DNA of 64,000 bases from contig CM020618.1 of NCBI GenBank assembly GCA_009829735.1, positions 40,911,030 to 40,975,029 on the forward strand, written 5' to 3'. Positions 31,269-41,972 of this stretch are shown piece after piece. The position numbers and the translations under genes were made by a program. Under the pieces are notes generated by a model. It saw only the letters and a program-made list of their open reading frames with translations. It had not been told where the DNA came from and did not search any database. The DNA is from Pyropia yezoensis (Eukaryota; Rhodophyta; Bangiophyceae; Bangiales; Bangiaceae). Position 1 is the first letter of the stretch, and each line of letters begins with the position of its first letter.

Positions 31269-31930
31269 ATGGCTCTTCCTGCATCGCCGGTCGCCGACCA
31301 GCTGGTGGACGAGCTCTCCCTCATCTCGGCGCCAGTTTGGTCGGGGCCGGATGGCTTTGCCAGGAGGAAGTCACCATGTGGCGGCACGTGACTACGCTGC
31401 CAGACGACAAGAAAGGGGCAGCCATGGGCATGTCCCTCACTGGTGTCGCCAGCACGACCTCCCGCAGCGTCAAGGTTGACGCCCTGCTCACCCCTGGCGG
31501 CCACATCAAGCTTCTTGACGTGCTACGGGTCGACTATGGCGGCAGCGAGGCTGTACGCGGCCTTGACTGCTACCGCAAGCTAACCGCTCTCCGTTGCGGC
31601 AACTGGACGATGGAGGAGTGAGTACCTGGAAGCCATGGGGATTGCCTTGGCAGAGTGCCACGCCAACGGTTACACGTTCTCGGCAAAGATGTCGTCCGCC
31701 ATCCTTCTCCACCAGGCCGGCCTCACCAAGCATGAGGAAGCCAAGACCTTCGCCGCTGCCTCGGTCAACACCATCGCCGACACCACCGGGCTGAGCGCCT
31801 TGAGCACGGCGCTCCGCGACCTCTGGGGCGGCGGCAAGAAGCCCTCCCAGACCGGGGGCCCCGCTCTGGTGACCATCAACAAGGCGGAGCACCATGCACT
31901 GCTTGCTCGCCGCATTGCGCCGCCGCCTCG
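31269..31930 (+). pseudogene. Retrotransposon Gag-like remnant, frameshifted
   Basis: Gag-like sequence reads across two shifts. It begins at ATG 31269 (MALPASPVADQLVDELS). Between about 31330 and 31370 it moves to the next frame: MWRHVTTLPDDKKGAAM, SLTGVAS, LLDVLRVDYGG, CYRKLTALR and NWTMEE. Near 31621 it moves back: EAMGIALAECHANGYTFS, then AILLHQAGLTKHEEAKTF and ALSTALRDLWGG. The order W..LP..K, SL.G.A, LD..Y, a helical EY.E block and a LL..A.L...E block ending near ALRDLWG is typical of LTR-element Gag proteins. No zinc knuckle, pol or LTR was found nearby, so it is a fragment. Confidence 0.5.
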
Positions 31931-33401
31931 TACTCCCGGTCGCCGAGACACTGCCCCCCCCCCCCCCGCCCACCCCATCAAGCGGGGAATTACCCACTGG
32001 CCGGCGCACTTCCCCCCTTCCCCCCGCATGCGGCCCACAGCGGCGAAGGAACAGGTGAAGAGACACTATGGCGGCGCGAGAGCCCCTGCTCCGCAAGTGC
32101 TCGCCACGCGGCGGCCCACGAGCGGCGTCGCGAGGCGCGCTGCTGCCAATGTCACCCCCGCCCCCCCCGTTGTCGACATGATTTGTCGAGCGGGCAGCGG
32201 CGCACACTGCGGCGACCGCTGCGGCACGAGCGGCACAATGCGCCACACGGGTGGCGGTCAGGGGGGTGCCCTCCGCGGCGACCCCGTTGGCGTCGGGGCA
32301 TGTGCTGATGGCGGTCCGGCGGCGGTGCAACGGGCCCTCGTGGGGTGGTCCTCGCGGGGAGTGGCGCTCCAGGATGGGGGCGCGTCTACGGCGTGGGACC
32401 GTGCCGCGGGCGAGGCGGCCCGCCGCCCCACCCGCGGGTGCAGTGGGTGAGGGGTTTGGCGCGGCGGCCTTCCGCAGCGCTGAAGCGCGCGCCGTTGGTG
32501 TGGCGGGGGGTCGGAGATTCCCAACGCGCAGGCGCCGCCTGCGGGTGTCGGGCTTCCTCGAGTGACGGCCGGCGCGCCCTGTGGGGGGTGCGGGTGGCGA
32601 CTGGACGTGCCTGTGGTTGGACCACAAGGGGGGAAGGGGGGATGGGGGGGGAACGGCGCGATACCATTGCATCCCACCAGAGGTGACCGGCGTGGCAGCG
32701 GGGGTGGTGGCCGACGTGATGCCGGTGGCGGCGTGTACAGTACATGCTGGAGCCCGGCGCTGATGCTCAGATAGGGTTGGGGGGGGGGACGGCGGGCTCT
32801 TGCGAGGTGTGGGGAGCTTCAGTCCAACGAGACATGCAAGCGCTGGCTGGCGGGGGCTCCCTGTCGAGTGGACTGGCCGGGGCAGGTTGACTAAAGCTCT
32901 GAAAAATACAGTAGCATGAAAAAAGAATAGCCCGAAGCCTCCACAGCCAACCAGCTGGCTGCAGCTGGCGCGCACACGCCCCGCTCGTCGAGGCTCCCCG
33001 ATGCTTTGACTTCTCGCGCGGGCATGTGGCCTCATGGGGCCCAGCTACCTACCTGCTGCCGGGCCCCATAGGCGCGTGCCCCCACAACCGGACGCACGGC
33101 CTTGTCGCTACTGGGCGCGCTTGCTGCAGCGTTCCCGTCTCCCTCTTGTCCCGTCATCACTCACTGTCACACTGTTGCTGCGGTGTCCCTCGTCGATGCG
33201 TTGTCCGTCGCTGATCCCCTTCCCCGGCTGGTCCCCCGGTACTTTCGCTCCCGTTGCTGCGTCCGCCGTTGCGGCGGCCGCCTCCCTATCCCCTCTGTCC
33301 GTCAATCCCCCCGTAGGCCCGTGTGCCCGGCTTCCTCCTGCCCCTCCCCCCCCCACCCCTCTTTCCCACCCTCCACCGCCCGTCCTCTCACTGGGCCAAG
33401 G
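31931..33401. other. Intergenic region upstream of the F-box gene
   Basis: GC-rich low-complexity sequence lies at 31931-32700. An AT-richer strip at about 32880-32940 precedes a C/T-rich leader running to the ATG at 33402. Frames on both strands are shadows, and nothing else was recognised. Confidence 0.45.
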
Positions 33402-35129
33402 ATGGCGTCCCCGCCACCTGACCGCCTTTCAATCCCCTCTGCGACGCTGCTGGACCTCCCCGACGAGCTGGTACAGATGGTGGCCGCGGCGTGCCCCCCT
33501 ACCGTCCTGTTCGCCCTCGCCGCCACCTGCCGTCGCGTTCGGGCGGCCGCCGCGGCGTCGATGGGGCGCGCCACCACCGCCACCATCGTGGACGGACTGG
33601 TCTACCTCCACCGCCCCCGCCCGCCGCCGGGCGCAGTGGCGCCGGCGCCGCCGGCGGTGGCGAGCAGGGGGGCGGCGGCGGCTGCGACGGCCGAGGTCGC
33701 CACCGCCGACGCTATGTGGGGGGGCGACGGCCTCCTCTGGCCTGCCGCCTCGGCAGAGGCGGTGGAGGCGTGGGTGCCTGGTATGGGCACCGCGGCCTCC
33801 CAATGGGCGGGCCGCCTTGCCCGGCTGCCGTGTCCGGCGGCCGTCGCTGCGTCGCTGCGCGGCCAGCTGGCGCGCCTTGGTGTTGGCGGCGTGCGCCTGG
33901 GGAAGGGGGGCGTCGGCTGGGCGGCGCTGTGCCTCCTCGGCGGCACCCCGCCGCTGCCGTTGCGCCGCGTGGCCCTCCATGGCGAAGCGTTTGCGGCGCT
34001 GGTGCTGAGCCACTCGGCCGGTGACTCGCCTCTGACACCACTGGAGCCCCCCGGCGGGGAGGGGTCCTGTGCCGCCGCCCCCACCGCCGCCGCCACAGCC
34101 GCCGCTGCGGCTGCCGCAGCCCCTTCCCTCCCACCCACCCTCGTGCAGCTGTCCTTGGACGTCCGCCCCCCCTACCTGTGGCCCGGCGGCGTCACGCTCG
34201 GCCTCGAACCCCTGTCCCTGCCGTGGGTGTCGGCGGTCGCGCTGCCGCCGCTGCCAGCCCTGCGGGTGCTGGCGGTGGCGGCGCGCGGGCTGGACGCGCG
34301 GGCGCTGGCGCCGATTGGCATCCACTTTCCGCGCCTCGTCAGCCTTTCCCTCACCGGCTCGGTGCGGGGCGGTGACGGCGGCGCGTTTGGGCCGCTGGCG
34401 CTGCCGGCGCTCCCCGCGCTGGCGCATCTCCACCTGGGCCTCTGCCACTGCCCGCCAGCGGCGGGGGTGGTCGCCCTGTACGCCCACCGGCGGCTGGTGT
34501 CGCTCGACCCCGCGTACGATACGGAAGACCTGGACGCGGTAGTCGCTGACGTTGCCACCGTCGCGGCGCTCCCCGCCGCCCTCACCCTGTCTGCCACCGA
34601 CGTCGACGCGGGCGGGGCGGTGCTGGCGCTGCGCCACCACCCGCACCCTGGCACGCTGGTGGCCCTCCGCCTCAGCCTCAATGGGTGGGGGGAGGTGGGC
34701 CCGCTCGTGGCCACCCTCGACGCCGCCTTCCCGGGCCTAACCAGCCTGGGCATTGACCTGTACGGTGACGGCGTGGAGGGGGGGGTGACGGTCTGGCCGC
34801 CATCCCGACTCACCCGCCTGTCCCTGTGGGTGCACGACGACGGGGTAGCGGCAGACGAGCCGGTCGCAGCGGTCACGGCGTGCGCCGTCGCAGCGGCCAC
34901 ACTCACCCACCTGGCGGTTGAGGCGGACGCGGCGCTGGCGCCTGCCACCGTGCAGGCGCTGCGCCGACTGCGCCGCCTGCGGGTGCTCACCCTGCGCATG
35001 CGCTTCGACCCCGCCTCGAGGGCGGCCCACCGGCGCGCCCACGAGCGGGAGGTGAGGGCAGCCGCGCCGGCCGCGGCCGTGTCCGTCTTGTGGGAGGGGG
35101 GCAAGGCGATGGCGGTGATGGCGGCGTGA
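33402..35129 (+). CDS. F-box protein with leucine-rich-repeat-like C-terminal region
   Basis: A 575-codon single-exon gene. The start MASPPPDRLSIPS follows a C/T-rich leader; upstream in-frame codons are leader sequence. Residues about 14-52 match an F-box: LLDLPDELVQMVAAACPP then LFALAATCRRVRAAA. F-box proteins dock to SKP1 in SCF ubiquitin ligases and choose substrates. Residues about 330-560 show irregular leucine-rich segments (LPALRVLAVAARGLDA, FPRLVSLSLTGSVRG, LPALAHLHLGLCHC, LRRLRRLRVLTLRMRF), which would form the substrate-binding solenoid. An Ala-rich spacer separates the two parts. The substrate is unknown. The gene ends with TGA at 35127-35129. Confidence 0.75.
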   Translation: MASPPPDRLSIPSATLLDLPDELVQMVAAACPPTVLFALAATCRRVRAAAAASMGRATTATIVDGLVYLHRPRPPPGAVAPAPPAVASRGAAAAATAEVATADAMWGGDGLLWPAASAEAVEAWVPGMGTAASQWAGRLARLPCPAAVAASLRGQLARLGVGGVRLGKGGVGWAALCLLGGTPPLPLRRVALHGEAFAALVLSHSAGDSPLTPLEPPGGEGSCAAAPTAAATAAAAAAAAPSLPPTLVQLSLDVRPPYLWPGGVTLGLEPLSLPWVSAVALPPLPALRVLAVAARGLDARALAPIGIHFPRLVSLSLTGSVRGGDGGAFGPLALPALPALAHLHLGLCHCPPAAGVVALYAHRRLVSLDPAYDTEDLDAVVADVATVAALPAALTLSATDVDAGGAVLALRHHPHPGTLVALRLSLNGWGEVGPLVATLDAAFPGLTSLGIDLYGDGVEGGVTVWPPSRLTRLSLWVHDDGVAADEPVAAVTACAVAAATLTHLAVEADAALAPATVQALRRLRRLRVLTLRMRFDPASRAAHRRAHEREVRAAAPAAAVSVLWEGGKAMAVMAA

Positions 35130-35967
35130 AAACGCAAAAGAGCGGTTGGCCCTCTCGCGGCAGCCAGCTGCCCGTCCCCAATCCCCCCCGCGCCCTCCCG
35201 GCGGGTGACTGTCCACGCAGCGCAGTGCCGATGGCGGGCTATTTTTTTTCACGCGACTGGGGCGGCCGCGAGGCGGTCACGCGCCCGCCTTCCCGTGGTC
35301 GCCCTCTCCCATTGCTGTGCCCCTCGGCCTTGGCACGCGGAGGTTTGGGCAGACTGGACGCTGTCCCTCTGCCAATCAACACGCCACCCGGGCACGGGTA
35401 GCTGTCGTCCGCCCTGGCCACCGTGGGAGACTGGGTCTGACAGACTCCCTCCCCCCAACCCCCAATATCTATCCATCGCTTGCTCCCGTCTCGAGCAACC
35501 GCGTCGGCGCGTTTTGCCGCCGCGACCGCGGCGGCCGCGGCGGCCACCCGGCCGCGTGTGCCCACGTCCAGCGGCCGCCGCTCCTTTGGCCATCCGCCCC
35601 CGTCCGTGTCTGGGCGGGCATCTGTTTGTATACGGACGGGAAACCCACGGGTGGGACACTACAATGCCCAGTTGGGGCGGCCGTGGTTCAGGGGGGCGCA
35701 CTAGCAGCTCCCTTTGCATCCCCTCCCTCCCTCTTCGCCCCCTCCCTCCTCTTCCTTTGAACAGCAAGCGTGTACCCAGCGGTCGGTCGTGGGAGCAAGG
35801 GCGTTGAGAAAGAAAAAATATTACCGTCACCCTTCGGCAACTCAAGGGCGGAAATAGAGAAAGAATGAGGGAAAGAAAAGGAGGAACAAAAACAAAAGAA
35901 AAAGAAGGGGAGGGGAGACCGCCACGCCACCGCAAAAGAACGCACACACAACACAACACACACACAC

Positions 35968-36000
<33 letters not shown>

Positions 36001-36375
36001 CATCAACAACAACAAGAATGACAGATGAAGAAAAAAAAAGAGGTGGGGTGGAGGCGGGAGCATCAACGAATGCATGCACCGCGTCGACGAGCGCATGCAC
36101 ACCCCACGAGTCAACGAGTGTGCAGACACCACCGACGTACCAACGCACTGGGAGGCGCGGCGAGCGACAGTGCTGTGGTCCACTCCGCCCTGCAGCTGCG
36201 CTGCCCGCCGGGACCTGCCAAAATGATGGCAAACGTGAGCCGGCAGGCGGCGCGCGCCCTCCCTCCCCCCCACTCGCCCCTCCAGCTCCCCCCGCCCCCC
36301 CGTCTCCCCGCACTCTGCTCCCCCACAGAGACGCAGCAGGCGTAGGCCCGCCACACCACCCCATCCCCATCCCTC
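35130..36375. other. Convergent intergenic region between F-box and Alba genes
   Basis: It contains 3' UTR sequence of both neighbours and an A-rich, purine-rich segment (35800-36060) with a CA microsatellite. No gene was recognised. Confidence 0.5.
35941..36000. repeat. CA dinucleotide microsatellite
   Basis: About 60 bp of CA repeats with a few CAA interruptions, flanked by CAT and AAC triplets. It is a simple length-polymorphic repeat. Confidence 0.92.
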
Positions 36376-37903
36376 CTAGACAGGGTGAGCGGCGGGCACT
36401 GGTGGCGCCGCTGTCGCCGCGGGCGCACCCGCGGCTGCCGCACCGCCACCGCCGCCGCCACTAGGGCCTGCCCCGCCGCTGCCGCTGCCGCTGCCGCCCC
36501 CGTGGCCGCCGTGGCCAACGCCGCTGTGGTGGCCACTGCCGGCACCCCCCCCCACGCCTCTGAGTCTGCTGTAGTGCAGGTCGTCCGACGCCATCAGAGA
36601 GGCAAACTGGTCCGACTTGCGGATCCAAATTTGGATCTTCGCCTTAGGGAGCGTCGACCGGCCCTCCTCGCGCATATCGACCAGAGATGTCTCGATGCCT
36701 AGGAGGGAGGGAGGTGTGCCATGCGTTCAAGAGAGCAGCAAGCAACAAGCCACGGGCAGATTCAGAAGAACAGCGCCGACGTTAGCAACAGCGCCGGCCG
36801 AGCGACCCCCTAGGGGCGGCTGACACGCACGCGAACAACGGAGCGGGTCACTATCTCTCTCATCTGCGTCCCGCACATCACAGCTCCTTCATTCCAGGAA
36901 GCACAGCAGTGGTCCAGCAGCAGGCGCAACTAACGTACGGACGATGTCCACATAGCCCGACGACTTCAGAATCTCGGCGACCGTCACCACCGTCGTGACA
37001 GCTGTGGGAAAAAGCACACAGAGCACGGCGCAGAGCAATAAGCATCAGAGTCACGGTCGCAAGCAAGCGCAAACGTCAGAGCAACACGACATTGGGGAAG
37101 AAACGACGGGTTAGTTGAGCTGTGCTCTGCTAGTCCATGGAGGCCGCCTCCGGCGACGACCGCCCCAGCCGAAGTTCTCAAGCGCAGCAGATCCACATCA
37201 GCCGGACCACCGCGACCGCGCACACCCAACGCCACCGCGCCGCCGAGACGCCATGCCCCACACACAGCCCACATCACAGCGACCGGGGTGCGCGTGCCCG
37301 CCCCTCCCTCCCACCGGCCGCTGAACCCCCCTGTCCAGTCTCACCCACCTCGCCGCTGACCTTATCCCTCGCTCATCCCATCCCCCTCCACATGCCACCC
37401 TTTCGCAGCGACAACTCAAGCGTGTCGCCCGCCACGTTGTCCCTCCACTCCCCCAAGTGCAACATACCCAGGCCAAGGCCACTCAGCTCCACCTCCTCCT
37501 CATTTACCAAGAACTTCTTAGCAAGGCCGATGAAAAAGTTGAGCGGCCGCTTTTCCCGCGACACCTGGATGCGGTTCCGCGGCCGCGCCGGGTCTGCACC
37601 AGCGGCCCCTGCAACGCCTGCCGCCGTGGCCACCGCAGGCGCCCCCGACGCCGCCCCGGCAACCGGCTGGACCACCGCCCCCGCCGGCACTGCCACCGCC
37701 GGCGAAGGCACTGCCACTGCCGGCGCCACCGCCACGGGCACAACGACGGGCACTACCTGCGGGGCGGCCATGCCGCCCGTATCTGTTGCCGGCGGGGTCG
37801 CCTCCCCCGCCGCCGTGGGCTCCAGTGTCGTCGCCGCCAGCCTAGCAGTCACAGCGGCGGTTGGCTCAGGGGCAGGTGCCTCGGCGGGCGCGCGCTCCGA
37901 CAT
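36376..37903 (-). CDS. Alba-domain nucleic-acid-binding protein, three exons
   Basis: Spliced gene on the minus strand: exon 1 37903-37468, intron 1 (466 bp), exon 2 37001-36939, intron 2 (240 bp), exon 3 36698-36376, giving 273 residues. Both introns are GT..AG (donors GTATGT and GTACGT; acceptors CCCACAG and CTCCTAG) and phase-consistent. Residues 1-108 are Ala/Pro-rich. The Alba domain spans about 109-215. Exon 1 ends in RIQVSREKRPLNFFIGLAKK and VELSGLGL. Exon 2 supplies TVVTVAEILKSSGYVDIV. Exon 3 supplies the beta-hairpin and LPKAKIQIWIRKSDQF. This order matches plant and algal Alba proteins, which bind RNA and DNA in translation control and RNase P/MRP-like settings. The C terminus is Gly/His-rich, like the RGG-type tails of long Alba proteins. 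Each exon alone stops the domain midway, which supports the splice model. Confidence 0.85.
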
Positions 37904-38517
37904 GCCTCGATCCAACGGCGACGCCGTAAATGTTCCCTAGGGCGTCGACAGCGACAGGAGCGAGAAGAAGGAAGGAGACCGCGACGAGGAGGGGGACAGA
38001 CAAGCCAGTCCACGGGGAAGTATGTCAGACGTGCGGCACAAGAAAAAGCCGAGGATGGGCTCTGCAAGGGGAGTACGGAGTCACGACGAGCGACCACCAG
38101 ACTGGAAGGGCTGTCAGGTTCGCCACCCACCACGGCAGCCGGTGCTGCTCCCCACAGGCGCGGCTCAACCTCCGATCACTCGCCGGGTGCACGAGACATG
38201 TGCGCTCAGCCAAACGCCCCGCTGTCACACCCACCGCGGCTGCTTCTCGTTGCCGCCGCCGTCGCCTCTGCCGCTGCCACCGCTGCCGCCGCCGCCGCCG
38301 CTGCCACCACCGCCGCCGCCCCAGCCGCCGCCGCAGCTGCCTCAGCCGCCGCCGCCGCAATCGCTGCTGCCGTCACTGCTGGCACCAACCCCACCCCCCC
38401 AACCGGCTGCTCCTGCTGGCCGCCGACAGGAAAAGCCCGTTGCCCACAGACCCAACAGGTCGCCCGCGGCCGCTCAGGAAGGTCTGAGCTTGAGCGTCAA
38501 GATCGAAAAGGGCAGGT

Positions 38518-38551
<34 letters not shown>

Positions 38552-40012
38552 TGGGCGCCTGCTCAGACCGCCGGTCGCTGCGCGGTAAGGACGGCGCGGA
38601 CACTGCCTGCGCCAGTCTCCCCCGTCTCGCCGCGTCCCGTCCCCCCCTCCACCTCCCGGCGCTGCCGACCCCCGGTCTTCCCTGACCGCCGCTACCCGCC
38701 ACCGCCCGCCGCCGCCCGCCGCCACCCTCCTTTCCCCTCCCCACCGGTGAGGCGCGGGTGCGAGCGAGCGAGCGCCGCTCCCCGGAATGAGCTGGCAAAT
38801 GTGTGGGGGGGGGGGGGAGCGCTCTCGGGGGCTCACCGAACACACGCGGCCGGCGCGCGCGCTCACATCGGCGAGCTGGGTGGCACAGGCACACGGCGCC
38901 GCGGGGGACGGGGGTCTCTCAACAGCCAGCCCCCCCCCGCGACCAGGTGCGCCTGGCGGTGAAGAAGAGCTCCGGGGGGCGTGTGCCGGCACCAGTGGCT
39001 GGCGGGGGGATGCGATGGGGGCCAGGGGGATACAACGGGCCAGGGCGAGGTGGGAGGGGGGGAGGGGTGGGGAGGGGGGGGGGGGGGAGGTGGGGGCGGG
39101 GTCAGGGGATGGGGATGGGCGGAGATGGGAGCGTGGAGCCGACGAGGGGTATGCACCGCAGCCCGAGGGCGCCGCATGGGGGTGATAGGAGGGGATGGGC
39201 GGCCGGGGGGGTGCCGGCGAGCGGTAGCCGCTGGCCTGGCGGGGGCGGGGAGGAGTGTGCCCCCCCCGTGAGCGGCGAGAGGATTCGCCGAGGAGCGACC
39301 CCATCGGCGGATGGGAGCCTCCGGGAGGCTGCGGCTGGCGCGTGGGAGGGGGGGGAGAGGATGTGGGGGGGCGGCGAGGGGGTGGTGGGGGGAGGGCGCC
39401 CGCTGTGTGGGGGGGAACAAGGGAGCCGGGGGGGGCGCGCGCCGCCGTTCCACCCCCGCGGGGTCGCTGGGGTTGCCGGTCCGGAGGTGTGAGCTCGCAG
39501 ATCTCTTGTGGGCTCCACAACGGGGGGGTGGTCGCGCCTGTGGGAGGGGCCCCCGCCCAATCACCGGCCGCCACTGTCTGATGGCTGACCCTCCCTGGGG
39601 GGGCCACGTGGGCGCCCCGAGACGGCAACGACCGGGCCGCGATCCTGTCATCATCGGGGGGGGGCTATGTCTGGACGGAACGTGGCCTTGTCAAGAATTC
39701 CGTATCTGGACGCGTGCGGGGGGGCGGGAGTGGGTGACGTGTGGTTGGGGGGGGGGTATTTACGCAGACGCGGTAAAAATCTTGCCAAGTCATCCGTATA
39801 TGCCCAGCGGATCTGGTCTGCGTCGCACAGCGGAGCGAAGCCCTTGCAAGCTGGCCGCCCGTTGGCCACGGCGCACGGCCAAGTCGACGAGTCGACGTCG
39901 GGAACCGACGTCGGCCAGGCGGCGGTCGCAGCCGCTGGTTTGGCATTCGCCGCTCCCTCTTCCCCTCCTCCTCTTCCTCTACCTCTCCCCCCCCCCCCCA
40001 CTCACAACAGCT
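37904..40012. other. GC-rich intergenic region, no gene recognised
   Basis: This holds the Alba promoter on its left. The middle is (CCG)n/(GCC)n low complexity with a 33-G run. From 39000 to 39560 it is strongly G-rich. From about 39650 it is more balanced, and a C/T-rich leader precedes the ATG at 40013. Long frames on both strands are low-complexity shadows. Confidence 0.45.
38518..38550 (+). repeat. 33-nt uninterrupted poly-G tract
   Basis: Thirty-three consecutive G residues, with strong potential for G-quadruplex formation. The exact length in the genome may be uncertain because such runs are error-prone to sequence. Confidence 0.9.
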
Positions 40013-40533
40013 ATGGGCGGCGCCGAGCTGGGCCCCCCGGCTTTCCTCCGCGGCGTGGCCGTCGCCGGTACCGCCGCGGCGGTCGTCCTCTACTTGGCCT
40101 ACCACCCGCCGCCGCCCGCAGGGGCGCCGCCTCACGTCTTTTCGGGGGTACGCAAGGGCGGGTGGTGGGGGAGAGGGCACTGGGCACGAGGGGGGGGGCG
40201 GGGGGAGGGCGGGGCGGGGGGACGGTGGCAGGAGACCACCCCCTCGCTGATGCGCAACGGGGAATTGACTCGCCACCCGTGCTCGCTCTCCCGGTTGGTC
40301 CTCTGTGTTGACGGGCGGGCTACCCGACGTCGGGCGGCTTTATCGGCGGGCGCCTTCCTCCCCTTCCATGTACTTTCTGGCTTCCTGGCCTTGCACGGCC
40401 TGTGCAGCTGCAGCAGCTGTTGTCACGGGTGCGGCTGTCGGCCGAGCCGCCGCCGTCGCCGCCGCCGCCGTCGACAGCACCGCCGCCGCCGCCGCCACCG
40501 CCGTCCTCACCGCCGCCGCCGGCGGCAGTGTAA
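40013..40533 (+). CDS. Tentative two-exon small single-pass membrane protein
   Basis: Exon 1 is 40013-40147 and exon 2 40408-40533, with a GT..AG intron (donor GTACGC, acceptor TGTGCAG) in phase 0, giving 86 residues. ATG 40013 follows a long pyrimidine leader (CTCACAACAGCTATG). Exon 1 encodes MGGAELGPPAFLRGVAVAG and then AAAVVLYLAYH, one hydrophobic helix at about residues 14-31. Exon 2 continues LQQLLSRVRLSAEPPPSP and ends in a Pro-rich tail before TAA. I recognise no family. The splice model is my inference from phase and signals; a different acceptor is possible. It is convergent with the J-protein gene, with 185 bp between stops. Confidence 0.35.
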
Positions 40534-40718
40534 AGAGACACGTCACGGATGTTGGTCGGCAGCGCCGCCTCCTACTGCTTTTCATGCCCGCCCGTCCCCT
40601 TTGTTTCCATCCGCCGCGTCGTCTGGTCAGGCCAGCGGCCGCTGTCGACCTGTGCCCCCATTCCCACTTGTCACCCCCCCCCCCCCGTTTCCCCCTCCCA
40701 GAGCGCCGCAGTCTGCGT

Positions 40719-41972
40719 TCAACCGCGCCTCGTGCGGCTCCGTGCCTTGGCCACCCCTCCCCCCTTGACGCCGCCCCCCCCCCCTGCAGTCACGGCGCCG
40801 CCGCGGCGCGGCACACCCGCCGCGGCCGCCGCCGTGGCCCCCGCCGGCGGAACGGGCGCCCGCCGAGACGGGCTGGCCGGTGGCTTGGCGGCGTCACCCT
40901 CCCCCGTGGACGGCGCCGCCGTCTCGCCCGCCGGTGGCGGGGCGACAGGCGCGTCGACGGCGGCGGCGGCGGCGGCGGCGGCGCTCCCCCGGCCTCGCCA
41001 GTGCCGTGGGCGCGCCGCCTCGGCGTTGGCTGCCGCCGGCGGTGGGGTTGCCTCGTCCTTCTCCCCAGCCACCCCCGCGGCGCCCCCCCGGGAGCGGCCC
41101 CCGCGCGACCTGGCGCCCCTCCCCCCCCCCCTCTTGGCGCCCCCCCCCCCCCCCCCATACTTGGCCTCCAACGACGCGACCATCTGGTCAAAGCCACCAG
41201 ACCGCGCCGCCGCCCGCGCACGCAGTGCGGCGACCAGGCTCGTCTCGGTGGCGCCCGCGCCCCCACCGCCGCCGCCACCGTCGCCGTCGGCGAAGGCTCC
41301 ATCGCCAGTGCGCGGGGCTGCGGGCCGCCGCCGCCGCCGCCGTGGTGCGGCCGCGGCGCGCGCCAGCAACGCCCCCCGCACCCCCGCGTAGGCGCCGTCC
41401 GTATCGACGACCGACCCGTCGGCGAGCGCCGCGTCAATGACCGCCACGTAGCGCCCGAGGTCCGACTCCTCCCCGTACGGAATATACTCAATAATGTCAG
41501 CGACGGCGCCGCGGCGGCGGGTAAAGTGGGTAGTCACGTCCGCCGCCTCCTCCGCCGACCCCACGTACGTGCGCTCGTACGCGGCGATACTCTCCGCCGT
41601 CACCTCGGCCACACGGGAGCGAAAGTAGGAGTAGAGGTCGGCGGGAACCCCGCCGGAGCCACCAAAGAGGCCGTCCAGCCCGTCCCCGTCGGCCGCCACC
41701 CGGCCGGTGGCGTCATACAGTGCCCGGGCGTCAGCATCGCGGAGGGTGTCGTAGATGCGTTGCAGGCGCTGGAAGGCCGCGGTGGCGGCTGCCACATCAC
41801 CCCCACGGGCGACGCGGTCGGGGTGGACGGCCACTGCCAGGCGACGGTAAGCAGACCGGATCTCCGCGGTCGTGGCCGTGCGGGACACCCCGAGGAGGGC
41901 GTAAAAGTCGGCGTCGGTGTCCCCATTCAGGGAGGGAGGGGCGGAGGTAGGGGACGCTGGCGGAGGGGCCAT
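40719..41972 (-). CDS. DnaJ (J-domain) protein, DNAJC9-like
   Basis: A 417-codon single-exon gene starting MAPPPASPTSAPP. The J domain lies at about 20-88, with DFYALLGVSRTATTAEIRSA and the HPD tripeptide at 50-52 that stimulates Hsp70 ATPase. The next stretch fits the DNAJC9 family: FRSRVAEVTAESIAAYERTY, then SAEEAADVTTHFTRRRGA and IIEYIPYGEESDLGRYVAVI. That arrangement (acidic helix, 'GD/GAVADIIEYIPY'-type segment, ED.GRY) is the part of human DNAJC9 that binds histone H3-H4, so a nuclear histone co-chaperone role is a reasonable inference. The C-terminal 200 residues are Arg/Gly/Ala-rich low complexity, longer than usual. No Gly/Phe or zinc-finger region is present, so it is a type III J protein. 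Confidence 0.8.
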   Translation of the reverse strand: MAPPPASPTSAPPSLNGDTDADFYALLGVSRTATTAEIRSAYRRLAVAVHPDRVARGGDVAAATAAFQRLQRIYDTLRDADARALYDATGRVAADGDGLDGLFGGSGGVPADLYSYFRSRVAEVTAESIAAYERTYVGSAEEAADVTTHFTRRRGAVADIIEYIPYGEESDLGRYVAVIDAALADGSVVDTDGAYAGVRGALLARAAAAPRRRRRRPAAPRTGDGAFADGDGGGGGGGAGATETSLVAALRARAAARSGGFDQMVASLEAKYGGGGGGAKRGGGRGARSRGGRSRGGAAGVAGEKDEATPPPAAANAEAARPRHWRGRGSAAAAAAAAVDAPVAPPPAGETAAPSTGEGDAAKPPASPSRRAPVPPAGATAAAAAGVPRRGGAVTAGGGGGVKGGGVAKARSRTRRG

